Shown here: piece after piece, positions 11,812 to 22,765 of the stretch
How positions within the stretch are numbered: position 1 is the first letter of the stretch
How the letters are laid out: each line of letters starts with the position of its first letter
Assembly (NCBI GenBank): GCA_022496805.1
Contig: CM040103.1
Coordinates: 2,436,001 to 2,500,000 of the forward strand
Origin: Pohlia nutans
Lineage: Eukaryota; Streptophyta; Bryopsida; Bryales; Mniaceae
DNA length: 64,000 nucleotides
Direction: 5' to 3'
Program-made: the position numbers and the translations under genes
The notes under the pieces: model-generated
Databases searched by the model: none
What the model was told of the DNA's origin: nothing
What the model saw: only the letters and a program-made list of their open reading frames with translations

Positions 11812-12260
11812 TTAACCCCTAAAGTTCCATGGGGTTTATCTTGTTTCTAAAGCATCACTTTTCTCCTCTTTTTTGTGAAATTTTGTTGTTGCTCTTGGTA
11901 GTTAATACCAATTTTAACATTACAAAAAAAGTGATAGTATTATTTTGACCCATTTAACAAATATTCCCATGTTTCCAAAGATAGTTTAAAATGGTCAATG
12001 AACTTGTCAATGAACAATTGTCGTTTCAACTTTCCATTTCAATTGTTGTAAGCCTGCAATATGTATAGTTAAATTCTATGAAAATTACACCAAGCTCCCC
12101 AACTAAAACTCCCATTTCTTAAGTTGCTCATTCCTTCCTAAAAATACCTCTTCCTATTCAAAACTTCCACTGACAAAATCGGAATCCAAAAAAAATATGG
12201 ATGTCCATTTTTGTATCAGTATACCAAATTCACACAATGACTTTGCTCTTTAGGGATTAA
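11812..12260. mobile_element. TTAA MITE, 449 bp
   Basis: Lies between TTAA 11812-11815 and TTAA 12257-12260. Left terminus CCCCTAAAGTTCC, right terminus GCTCTTTAGGGA. The interior is unrelated to family 1 and has no coding capacity. Confidence 0.7.
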
Positions 12261-12315
12261 AAGGAAGACATACAATCGATGATGATAAACCATACTTCCT
12301 TCGTTCTAAAGTAGA

Positions 12316-12655
12316 CAATAGAGTTAACCGAAAAGTCAGCTCAAAGAGGAAAGTTTTAGCAAATTCCTCTTGAACTCCTCTCGAACTCATATCGAAATAA
12401 AAATAGACCAAAAACTAGTTCAAGATGAGTTGGAAGACAATCTAAAGCAAGCCACTGTCATTATTCTCCACACCTCGCAATGACTTCCATACCTCCTACC
12501 AAAGCTCCAAGCCCATGGCCCACAAGGGGACAAGTTATGACACGACACTATTCAACCCAAGAATAGCTCAAAAGAGCTCAAAAGAGCTCAAAAGAGAGGT
12601 TCGAAGAAGGTTGAGAAGGGAGGTTCCATGGCCTTCTTTTCGGTTAACTCTAATG
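12316..12655. mobile_element. TIR MITE with AGAGTTAACCGAAAAG ends
   Basis: 16-bp perfect terminal inverted repeats AGAGTTAACCGAAAAG...CTTTTCGGTTAACTCT are flanked by a 3-bp direct repeat AAT. A second copy at 46669-46968 is flanked by ATT. The short triplet AGCTCAAAAG is repeated three times near 12568-12597 in this copy. A 3-bp duplication fits PIF/Harbinger or CACTA-type elements. Confidence 0.7.
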
Positions 12656-13020
12656 CTTATAGAAAAAGGTGTAAAATTAAGCAAATTACAATGAAATTTG
12701 TACCCGTGGGACAATAAGGGCCTCCTTCCATGTGAGTGGGTGGAGGGTGGGTTTGTAAAACCTAGACCGGCTCTGGGGGATCCTCCATCTGGTCAGAGTC
12801 ACTCTTCTTTCAATTTTTCACTTCCATGTGAAAGGGGGGTGGATCATGCTTGGAAGGTCATCACTATGTTTTCACTTGTTGACTCTACTTTCTTTTAAAC
12901 TGTTAGTCCCACTCATTGGCCTTCAACAGTTGGCCCTCCATATTGATTGTAAGCACAGAGAACATCAAACTCTTCTTTCACTTGGTCCCCATTCAAATTT
13001 CGAGTGTATATATCTAAAGG

Positions 13021-13037
13021 TTTAATTTGTTTCATGA
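13021..13037. repeat. LINE target-site duplication, left copy
   Basis: TTTAATTTGTTTCATGA, exactly repeated at 22766-22782. It marks the 5' limit of the LINE insertion. Confidence 0.92.
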
Positions 13038-14718
13038 CAACTTTAATCCTCAACTGTCCTCATTGGTTTTTTCATTTATGAAGCATAAGGTGGAGGCACC
13101 TTAGAGTAATGTAATCTACATTAAGCGGGGGACGATGGAGAGCTGAGGCGCAGGTGCTAGTGCTGTGACGGACTGATGTTTACAGATCTGTATGCTTGAG
13201 TAAGGAAGAGGGAACAATGAGGGTGATCCCTAGTTCTTTTAGCGTTGATTCACGTGAGTACTGAACCTGCAACAAAGCGTAGGAGAGTAGATTTGGTTCT
13301 ACTAGTAAGAGTGTTGGGAAGTGGGCGCATCAAATCTTCAGCGAGCGGGTGCGCAACCAGATCTGCTTTTCTCGTTTTTTGCAGGAACAGACGCAAGTGT
13401 CTCACAACCACGTTCAAGCTTCTAGATCTGCTTGCACAGCCAGATCGGCCTAGCTTCTTGAAGATCAGCATCAACTAGCCAATAGCAACAACAAAATCAA
13501 CACCAACATAACATCCAGTGCAGTACCCCAAACAACCTTGCAGAGAGCATCAACGTAACCGCAGTGTGTGATTGATAAGGCCGTGACCGACGCGGCGGCA
13601 GACTCGCGATCAGCAGTTCAAGTTCGAGCTCGCGATCGGCAAGCTTGCGATCGGCAGTACAAGGTCGAACCCAAACAAAAGTTCAAGATCCAGCAGTTCC
13701 AGTTCAACTCCAGTCCAAGTGCAAGTTCCAGCAGTTCGAGTTCAAGATCCAGCAAGTTCGAGTTCAAGTCCTCAACTCGAGTTCAAGTCTAGTTCGAGTT
13801 CATGATCCAGCAATCAAGCTCTGATACAAGTTTCAAAGCCGATAGGGTCAAGGTTTGGCAAGTTCAAGATCTGATTCAAGTTTGTTAGCAGATTCAAGTT
13901 TTGAAGTTTCGTAGTCGATAGGGTAGAGCGGCATGCTCGCAGTTGTAAGACCGGCAATCCATTAGTTCAGAAGATCGTGCAAGGCAGGCAGCAGCTCGGT
14001 AGCTAGATCGACAGTTTGGGAGTTAAAGTTCATCAGCAAGGTCGACAAGATCAGCAATTCAATAGACCAGCAGTTCGGCAGCTAGGTCGACAGCAAGGTT
14101 TGGTAGTTGAAGGTTCAGTTCAAGGTTCACTCAAGTTTGGCAGTTCAGGTCAAGGTTCGACAACTTATCTTCGGCAGTTCAAGGTTCGGCAGCTCACGTT
14201 CGACACTTATTTTCGGTTGAGTTCAAGGCTCGGCAGCTCAAGCTCGGCAGTCCACCACGCCAACACCGCCTCAAGTCCATCTAGGTAAGTTCCCTTACCC
14301 ACACCTAAATGACTTAAATTGCTTTCATAATTCTGTTTCTATGTCTTATAACCAAACTCATGACTCTAGATCACAAATCACCAAGAGTTTGCTTCAATTA
14401 TTCTATCAAACCTGGATGCTGATTGTAATCCAAAAGAACCATTTGGGCAAACTCATAGCATTTAAAACACCGCATATCTTTCAAAATTCCCGTAAGCTCC
14501 ATAATTGTTTATGCTTCAAATTTTGGCCCATGATTAAGTTTCAAACTTTTTTTAGTAACTATAATAGCCATAGTCACCACTCTTGCAAAATCTATAAGCA
14601 AATTAATAAAGGCCCTAATCTCCTCTACAAAGCCCAATTGCACGCGCAAAAGGGAGGAGGAGATGAAGGCATTTCATTGAAAAACCACCAAATCAATTGC
14701 AATTATTGTGCTCAACAG
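13038..14718 (+). promoter_or_regulatory. LINE 5' leader with TTCAAG-rich repeats
   Basis: Presumed untranslated leader and internal promoter of the LINE. From about 13600 to 14280 it is a GC-richer, irregular array of short units such as GTTCAAG, GTTCGAG and GGCAGTTC. A strong splice donor-like CTAG|GTAAGT sits at 14281-14290 and an acceptor-like CTCAACAG at 14711-14718, directly before the ATG at 14719. The in-frame open stretch from 14341 to 14718 may therefore not be translated. Confidence 0.55.
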
Positions 14719-15240
14719 ATGGCAAGTAGAGGCAAGGCGATACACGACGTGATAATGGGGAGTCCCAGCGACACCGCCATGGAGGAAGCAGAGGACACCA
14801 ACATGGAGGAGATTAACCAAACCAAAAAACACTACCTATCAATCACTACCTATCAATTACAAAATACAAAACAAAACATACGAAAACTTCGCAAAATCAA
14901 AAACATTTCAAAAACTAAAACAACCAATTATAACATCTCACATACACCCTTCTACAAAAAAAGGCAAAACAATACTACATATAATTATACCAAAAAGCAA
15001 GGAGTATCTATACACCAAAAAACAAAAACAAAAAAATTCAAAAAACAAAAACAAACAATAACAAAAAATATTTATAGACACTCATCAACAACAAAAAATA
15101 AAAAATCTCCCAAAAAGAATAAAGGTAAAAATAAACAACAACAACAACAACAATGGACTCGGCCTACTGACCTCGTCCAAAATAAACAAACCAAAAAAGA
15201 AAAAATAACACAAAAAACTCCTCTAAAAAGAAACTTTTTA

Positions 15241-15288
15241 TACCAAATATTCCTATTATGCGGGGACATCGAAACCAACCCCGGGCCC
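15241..15288 (+). other. 2A-like ribosome-skipping motif in the LINE
   Basis: The frame reads YQIFLLCGDIETNPGP, which fits the 2A consensus D(V/I)ExNPG|P with the usual hydrophobic run before it. In viruses and some metazoan and trypanosome LINEs, such motifs make the ribosome skip the final Gly-Pro bond. Here that would release a ~190-residue basic, glutamine-rich ORF1-like protein from the endonuclease-RT part, with proline as the latter's first residue. Sequence match is clear; activity is inferred. Confidence 0.85.
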
Positions 15289-15924
15289 ATGCCCGATTTA
15301 CTAAAAACACACCCACCTTCACATAGAAGAAGATCAAAGGCATACTTTATACCAAGCACAATTAAATTACAGCCAGAATACAAACATTTAGCAAAACTAT
15401 TTTCACCCATTCTACATATAACACACCCAAATCACGCAGAAGCCAAAAATGATTACCCACACATATCAAAATACATTTACCAAAATCAACAACATCCATC
15501 AGCTAGAATACTTTACGCTCTTATCATTACAATCAGTCCATCAAAAGAAACTTGTGACCAAATCCTAATACAAACTCCAAATCCTGATTGGACAACATTA
15601 TTACTAGAAAAAATGACCATACTTCAAAACCCACTTGAAAGACATATCTCAACTGTACATCCATATACAGAATTCATAAATAATAATCAAAATTTAATAA
15701 ACCCGCCAAATACTGTCCACAAAGAAATCTATACTTTTATTCATCAGCATAATGACTCAATAACTCTTCAAAATATGATTGACAAATTTCCATTCCTCCC
15801 TATAAATCTATTAGAAGAAACCTTAAAAATACAAGAACCAGTACATGGATATACTCACCCCCCACCACTTCCAAACATACCCACAATACAACCACAGGAA
15901 ATACATACAACAAATCATAATACA

Positions 15925-16692
15925 AGATTTATTACATGGAATGCATCATCACTAAATACGGCCCTTCACAATATGCATGAATTAATTACCAACACTCCCG
16001 ATGAACCCGCTATCATCACAATACAAGAAACCAAATTAACCGCTACAAAATCCACCAAATATATACAAAACCTTTTCCCAAAATACAAATTACTTTTTAA
16101 CAACACACATGCTTTAACAAGATGCATGCAACAAAGAATGCCATACTCTCCCGCAAGAGGTGGTCTCCTCACACTAATAAATCAAAAATACACATACCCC
16201 GGCAATATCACTAAAATTCCAACTCCTAAAGAAATATCCCCATATCTACAAATAATAAAAATTGATAATAAACCACTACAAACTTGGCTAATCGCCCATA
16301 TGTACATGCCGTCACATGCAGACGACATACAATTTATAACAATGATTCAACACAACATAACACAACAAATAAATGCACACCCAAATGCCACACATATATT
16401 ATGTGGTGACTTTAATAGAGACATAGCACTTATTGGCAGACAAAATGCAACCGACACAACCCCACCACAAATAGAAGACATCGAATGGAGAACATTTACA
16501 AATAATCTCCAACTAGAATACATCCCAACAGATTGCCCATTCACCAGACAAGGGGGACTAAACTATAATCAAACCAGTCTAATCGATGGATACTACATCA
16601 AAACACCGGATAACACTTTATACACATCAACCACAAATAATGACCATAACCTTAATTCTGACCACTCGCCAGTAACGCTATACATACCACCA
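15925..16692 (+). other. LINE AP-like endonuclease domain
   Basis: Recognised from FITWNASS (Asn), IIQETK-type motif IQETKL (catalytic Glu), MYMPSH, CGDFNRD (Asp/Asn), LIDGYYI and the terminal NSDHSPV (Asp-His). All key residues of the exonuclease-endonuclease-phosphatase fold are present. It would nick target DNA. Confidence 0.88.
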
Positions 16693-17616
16693 AACACACT
16701 ATTAGCAAGACCGACACCAATAACAAATAAAATAACGAGAATTCTAAACCCCATACCACAAGAAAACATGGAAAAATTCAAAATATAATATTTTGAAGAA
16801 AATGCTCTACAAATAAATGAACTTATCACAACACTATCAAACGACCAACTAACAGACGTTCAATGGCAAACATCTTGTACAAAACTAGACCAGATGATAC
16901 AAAACATATCAAATAAAATACAAGAAACTTGTAGTGCACCACCGCTCCCAACATTAACAAACCGTTCTTCCCAACGAGGAGGCTTCCTCCCAAGAAAACT
17001 TCAAAAAACATGGAAAAAACACCTATCCACCTATCATTTAATCAGAAAAACAATCTACATCACAAAAAATAATCAAAATTGGCAAACACATCCAATAATC
17101 GAAGAATTAAAAACTCACACAAATGTCACCATTCCACCTCTCCCAACCCAAGAACATAATCAACAAGAATGGATCCAATCACTAGTAGAAATAGCCAAAA
17201 CAGCAAAAATACAAACCCGTAAAATCACCACGAAATACACCCAAAGTTGTATAAAAAAAGCAATATCAAAATACAGACAACTATACGACAAAAGTCCAAA
17301 GAAAATAAACAAAAAAGTCTTCAAAAACCAAGAAACACCACCATTAGATTGCATTATAGACAGAAACAACAACATACTAACCAGTCCAGAAGACATAGCT
17401 AACGAAATCCACATACAGCAATCAATTAGCAATAGACCTACAGTACCAACATGTTACTACCAACCCGAACACCCAGCACAATGCACTTGCAGAGTCAGAC
17501 AATACCCATGGCACGATCTTGATGGCTTTGTAATAGAAAAAAGAGGAAACCCACAAATTCCACTCTATAAACACTTTGATAAAGACACATACGACATGTG
17601 TCTTAAACACCTATCA

Positions 17617-18480
17617 AACAACAAAACCCCAGGCCCAGACAAAATCCCCAACTCTATACTAAAAAACATGCCCGAAAGCTTCCATAAACTACTCTTTTTA
17701 TTTTTACTCATTGTTACAAACAAAAACAAATCCCAGCCTCATGGAAAATAAGCCTAACCATACTACTATACAAAAAAGGAGACCCAGCACAATTGCCAAA
17801 CCACAGACCAATTGCACTTGCAAATACAATATACAAATTCTTCACCAGTACACTAACATACATATTATCAGCATATGGTGAAAAATTCCAAATCCTACAC
17901 GATAGTCAAGAAGGATTCAGAGCAGAAAGAAGCACAGCAAGACAACTACAACTCCTCATCGCAGCACTAGAAGACGCAAAATTTACAAATCAAAACATAT
18001 ACCTACTATACATAGACTTCAAAAATGCATTTGGCTCTTTAGACCATGCAAGACTCTTAGCTATAATGGAAGATCTTGGATTCCCTGCAGATGCAGTAAT
18101 GCTAGTAGGAAACATATACTCCCACTCAAACACTGTATTTATCAGAGAACACTTTGGCAAAACAAAACCAATACCGATTCAAAGAGGAACCATACAAGGA
18201 GACACACTTAGTCCATATCTCTTCTTAATTTTTCTAGAACCACTCCTGAGGTGGTTACAAAGAGGAGAAAATGGATATACATTTGGTACATCAAAAATCA
18301 AAATCAGCTCCGCAGCATACGCAGATGATCTAGCAGCTATATCAAATAATACAAAATCACTTCAAATACAACTAAACAAAATTGACAAATTCTGTGAATG
18401 GGCAGGCATGGACTTGGGAGTCACAAAATGTGCCGTCACCGGTTGCCCAAATAAATCCAAAATGCCACCAAACAAATTCA
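17617..18480 (+). other. LINE reverse transcriptase domain
   Basis: Motifs in order: NNKTPGPDKIPN (motif 0/1), NHRPIALANT, SQEGFRAERST, YIDFKNAFGSLDH (motif A, Asp codon at 18015), QRGTIQGDTLSPYLF (motif B) and AAYADDLAAI (motif C, 18318-18329). The first part lies before the frameshift near 17720. Catalytic aspartates are intact. Confidence 0.9.
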
Positions 18481-20219
18481 AAACCCACATGACAAACCAA
18501 AAAATCAGTTACAGAGACCAATTAATACCAATACTCCATCAAAATGAACCTTATGCCTACTTGGGCATACAGTTAGTTCCATCACTAAAATGGAAACTCC
18601 AAACACATATCACCACAACTAAAATAATAGACCAATGTAAACAACTATCAAAATGCCCTGTCACTATCAAACAAAGAATCAGTATGGTGGATACAGTAAT
18701 TAGAGCAGGCATAGCCTACAGTTTCTTTGCAGTCCCTTATTCACTACCAACTATCAAAAAACTTGATAAGAAAATTATTGCAATCCAAAAAAAATATGTG
18801 GACTACCTAAAAGCACTGCAAACATAATAACACAACTACCCCATGATTTATTTGGACTAGAAGCCTTCTCTCTAAAAAATGCCTACCTCATATGCATTAG
18901 TGAACAACTTCGAAATGCACTTAACGACAAAGGGAGGCTTGGAATAATATATAAAGGACTAATACAACACATACTTGTTAAAGCCGGCGGTGCCGAAAAC
19001 ATCCCACGAATTAAGCGCCAAGATTGCATTACATCACCTACAACACGTACATTATTCCTTCTGCACACAGAAGTTGGTATACACCTTAAAAGCACAGAAG
19101 AGAACTTTCAACTCGATATGACTGAACTAGAACGAGAATGGCGTTCTGCAGTTATAAATGACCTACCACAATTAGACCCAAAGCTCTCCACCAAATTATT
19201 ATATAAATTAATGGCACACAAAATCTACAATATTAATCAAATCATCCTTCCCAACGGCACAAAACTAATGTCACCAGAAGAATTTAAAATATACTATCAA
19301 AATCCAACTAAACTAGACAGAAGTGCACTAAACATAGCAGAACAACTCTTCTGTGAACCAAAATGTGACGAAGATTGCCCAAACCTATGTCAGATACACT
19401 TACCACCCCGTACTCTAAAAAATAAATACAAAATATACAACCATAGAATAATACCAAGAACACCAACAAATCCCGTACAAGACCCTCAACCTCCACAACA
19501 ACCAGCCCCACCACAAAACATAAAAAACGACCCCATAAGATTCCCCATTCACACAATACTAAACCACAAAACAATTACAACTAAAGACAAATATAAAATA
19601 CCAAAAAAATACAACACCTATCTATGTCAATGGATAGACATAAACCATATAACATATAATAAATGGTTAGTACAACGCGAACTATTTCCACTAAACCTGC
19701 CAATAGTAATACATCATAATAGAAACCTACTTACAAATTACTATACAAATTTTAAAAACAAACACTATCAAAATATTATAAACACACAACTTACGCTCGA
19801 ACAAAACAGAGACACTAGACACATCCCACCCCCAACAATAACTCCCTACATCAAAACATCCACAATTGAATGCAACCCAGACAGAGACATAGACACAAAT
19901 AAGTACACCATTCAAACACAAAATGATAAAACCCACATATATAATGACATCGGTAAATATATCACCACCATTCCAACTACAAGAATAAAATGGTTATGGC
20001 AACAATATAACAACAATAAATACAACAACCACAGACTAATACCTGCTATACAACCATTTGAAACGGAAGTAGTCTGGTTATACCAAAGATACGAACACAA
20101 AAACCACAAAAAGAATACAATAAAAACACCACACCATACCATTCCATCCAACATTCTAGACACACTAATAACAACATTCAATATAACACACTCATACTTT
20201 TCCTCACCAACTACATGTT

Positions 20220-20620
20220 CCATGAAATCTACCCAATTCTTCTCTACATTCGCTAGAGATAAGATTTTTGGCTCACTGGGAACAGCCTTTCAATACAAAT
20301 GGAAAGGTATTGGATATGCTCACCCAAATGACGCCGAAACAGCACAACAAGCAATACATTGGGCTAGACTAGCAGCAAAACAAGACCCAGAATCTGTCAC
20401 CATTTTACCAATCCCGGACACCAACTGGTACCAAAACCTATCACCATACAACGGACCCTTTCCGGACATGCATGCCATTATACACTTTGCCGCGGACACC
20501 ATTACGTATGATGAACCAACAATCCCACTAATACCCAACAAAACCCGAAACGAACCACTTGCAATACACATATGGTGCATTCATCATCAAAACAACAACA
20601 TTGGCACAACAAACCAAATA
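20220..20620 (+). other. Unassigned domain between RT and RNase H
   Basis: A globular-looking stretch in an otherwise low-complexity linker. It reads MKSTQFFSTFARDKIFGSLG, a GYAHPNDAETAQQAIHWARL motif, then TILPIPDTNWYQ and HAIIHFAADT. The alternation of strand-like and helix-like segments, plus a xxPxD-type turn, loosely recalls Rossmann adenine methyltransferases (the PCIF1 or Dam type). The expected NPPF/DPPY catalytic motif is not present, so the assignment is speculative. Confidence 0.35.
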
Positions 20621-20830
20621 AACACCATAAACACAGCAATTGAAAATCTACAAATTACACAATACCATACACAAACAGCACCACCAACACCATTAAACAC
20701 AAAAGTTAACAAAAGCACAAAATGGAACAAACTTCTATACCCACCCTATAACAATCTACAAAACACGTGGATCGATCCCCTTCCAAACTTCGAAATTAAC
20801 ACTACACTAAAATTTCTACCACAATACAGC

Positions 20831-21256
20831 TATTACACAGATGGATCCTTTTTACCACCTAAAGAAGCAGATGATGGCCATTGGAAAAAAGAAAAAGCTG
20901 GATATGGCATATACAACTCAACAAAACCAGATGTACAAATATCAAAAAGACTGCCTGGGCTACAAACATGCTTCAGAGCAGAATTAATGGCCATACACAA
21001 AACCCTTTCACTAATCACCACTCGATATATGAATGAACCTGCACATATTTTTACTGATTGCCTCAATTGTATACATGTTCTAAACACACAACTAAAACAC
21101 CCTACCCAACAAAATAACCACGCAGATAAAATCATATTAAAAGAAATGGTTGAAATGCTACAAAAGCGTACACAACCCACCACAATCTACAAAGTTAAAG
21201 CACACACCAAAATCAACGGAAATGAACACGCAGATCAGCTCGCAAAAGAAGGAACT
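20831..21256 (+). other. LINE RNase H domain
   Basis: The four acidic residues of RNase H are recognisable: YYTDGSF, FRAELMAI, IFTDCLNCIH and NEHADQLAKEG. It would degrade the RNA strand after first-strand synthesis. It lies downstream of RT, as in RNase H-bearing LINE clades. Confidence 0.88.
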
Positions 21257-21625
21257 ATGAAAAGAGGCTATCAACCAGCAACAGACCCACACGAATTTGC
21301 ACATACCACACCTTACTACTTCCAAAAAGATACCTGGCCCGGCCGTATCAAACGACCAGACAAAGGCCCTGTTAGATGCTTGGAAGAATACATCAAGAAA
21401 CATGACCGTGAACATAACCTCGAACTACTGGCAGAACACTTCCCCAACATCAACAAATGGACAACAAACCCCATCATAGATAACGAAATGTCCAATGACT
21501 TTTGGAAAAACCCAGAAATAACAGACGCACAAAAAACAAGCATACTAAAATTTAGAACCGGTCAATACATGGGTAATGCCAGAAAACAATTAATTTTCGG
21601 CATACAAAGATTCCCCTCAAAAACA

Positions 21626-22200
21626 TGTCCCATATGTAATTCACAAGATGCAGATACATGGCTACATGTACTTTTAATATGCAAACAACACCACATACAC
21701 GCACTAAGAACCAAAAGACACAATAAAGCGGTATGGGAACTAAGAAAATTAATATTATCCTCAAATAAATCAAGATGCTACACTCTCATGAATGCGGGCA
21801 CATTCAACAATAACCCACAAGAAAATACAATTCCTCCATGGTTATTACCATGTACTTGTAATCAACAAAGATGTCAATGTAATGCCAGATTCAAACTAGA
21901 TATATTATGCATTAAAGGCCTCCCATACCAAAGCCCACCTCCCATAAACCCCGATGATAACTTAACCATACAATTTATAGAATTCACATACACAAACGAC
22001 AGATTTTCACCAGAAACAATTGGCAGAATTTTTTTAAAATACCAACCTCTAATTAATAATATCATACAACAAGGTTGGAAAGTAGATCCCATCATAGTCA
22101 TTACAGCTGGAGCTAGAGGAACCACACATGTCCCCTCAATGAAACAACTCGAAACAAAATTTAACATTTGCGAAACCTCCATAAAACACACATTCAAAGC
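21626..22200 (+). other. LINE CCHC zinc motif and restriction-like endonuclease domain
   Basis: CPICNSQDADTWLHVLLIC gives C-x2-C-x9-H-x4-C, followed by HALRTKRHNKAV, the H/RH signature found next to R2/Dualen-type endonucleases. The PD-(D/E)xK-like core follows: KLDILCIKG, IQFIEFTYTNDRF, KYQPLINNI, with VITAGARGTTHVPS beyond. The first motif reads LD rather than PD. Presence together with an AP-like endonuclease is what suggests the Dualen clade. Confidence 0.75.
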
Positions 22201-22297
22201 AATAAATACCATTGCCATACAATATGCCGGATCTATCCTTTTCCACAAAAGACGTATAGAGAATAATCAAACAATACCAACAGACGTAGTACATTAA

Positions 22298-22765
22298 AAG
22301 AGGGGAGGTAGTGGTGAAAACCACTGCTAGCCACTCTTCAAATCCACTAGCTCAGCTTGTCTCAGGGAATAGGTGGGGCCGGTTGGTTGGTACAACTTTC
22401 CTGCCATGATAGTTCACTAGCAGCACCAAGCCATGTGTATCACACCACTGCTCAACGAGCCCAACTGGTTTCGAACCCGGACCACATAATCGTGATACAA
22501 CGCCTTTCACCAACCAACCAAAGAACTCATGACTTGGTGATAAAACTTAACACTAAGCACACCTTTATACAAACTAAGAACTCACCCATCATTCCGTTGT
22601 TACTGTTACTGTTACTTTGTTTTGGTTACTATAGTGTCCATCCTCGAAAGGGGAGAGTAGTATTGTTCCAATGTCCCTTTGTCCCATGGGCATCGGGTCA
22701 TTGACATTACGAACGGACACTTTATTCACGCCGGCCCTTCTATAGGGTTGGTGTTTCTATCTATC
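22298..22765 (+). other. LINE 3' region with tRNA-like module and TATC tail
   Basis: After the stop, GGCCGGTTGGTTGGTA (from 22379) resembles a tRNA 5' half with box A. CTGGTTTCGAACCCGG (about 22465-22481) resembles box B. ACCAACCAACC near 22512 can pair with GGTTGGTTGGT, like an acceptor stem. The last ~130 bases (GGGGAGAGTAGT to CTATCTATC) recur in truncated copies elsewhere in the window and are probably the part the element's own RT recognises. Confidence 0.55.

Larger units (their letters stand above)
14719..22297 (+). pseudogene. LINE polyprotein (2A, APE, RT, RNase H, RLE), broken by one stop and two frameshifts
   Basis: Start chosen at ATG 14719 (MASRGKAIHDV), because the frame upstream looks like leader; ATG 14341 is in the same frame. 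The frame runs through the 2A motif and AP endonuclease to a single TAA at 16786-16788 and resumes in the same frame. It shifts by one base near 17715-17730, just before the QIPASWK stretch, where an A appears lost from an A-rich run. It shifts again near 18812-18830 after DYLKALQ, then stays open to TAA 22295-22297. All catalytic motifs are intact, so the breaks look recent. Between AP endonuclease and RT there is an ordinary LINE linker. The region at about 20220-20620 is discussed separately. As it stands the copy cannot make the full protein, though it is nearly intact. Confidence 0.88.
13038..22765 (+). mobile_element. Full-length dual-endonuclease (Dualen/RandI-like) LINE, 9.7 kb
   Basis: The element is complete, since a perfect 17-bp direct repeat borders both ends. 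It has a ~1.7-kb 5' leader and one long reading frame from about 14719 to 22297. After that comes a ~470-bp 3' region ending in a TTTCTATCTATC tail rather than poly(A). Domains in order: basic N-terminal region, 2A-like motif, AP-like endonuclease, reverse transcriptase, an unassigned domain, RNase H, zinc motif and restriction-like endonuclease. Both an AP-like and a restriction-like endonuclease are the defining trait of the Dualen/RandI clade known from Chlamydomonas. The sense strand is A-rich and strikingly G-poor in the coding part, unlike the flanking genes. Truncated relatives of its tail occur at 10060, 24041, 58231 and 63309, and an internal fragment at 46386. Clade assignment rests on domain content, not a tree. 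Confidence 0.88.

Noticed and set aside
14341..14718. N-terminal 126 residues of the open frame from ATG 14341
   Set aside because: Composition changes at 14719, the upstream part looks like leader or intron, and ATG 14719 begins a better start region; not excluded, only less likely.
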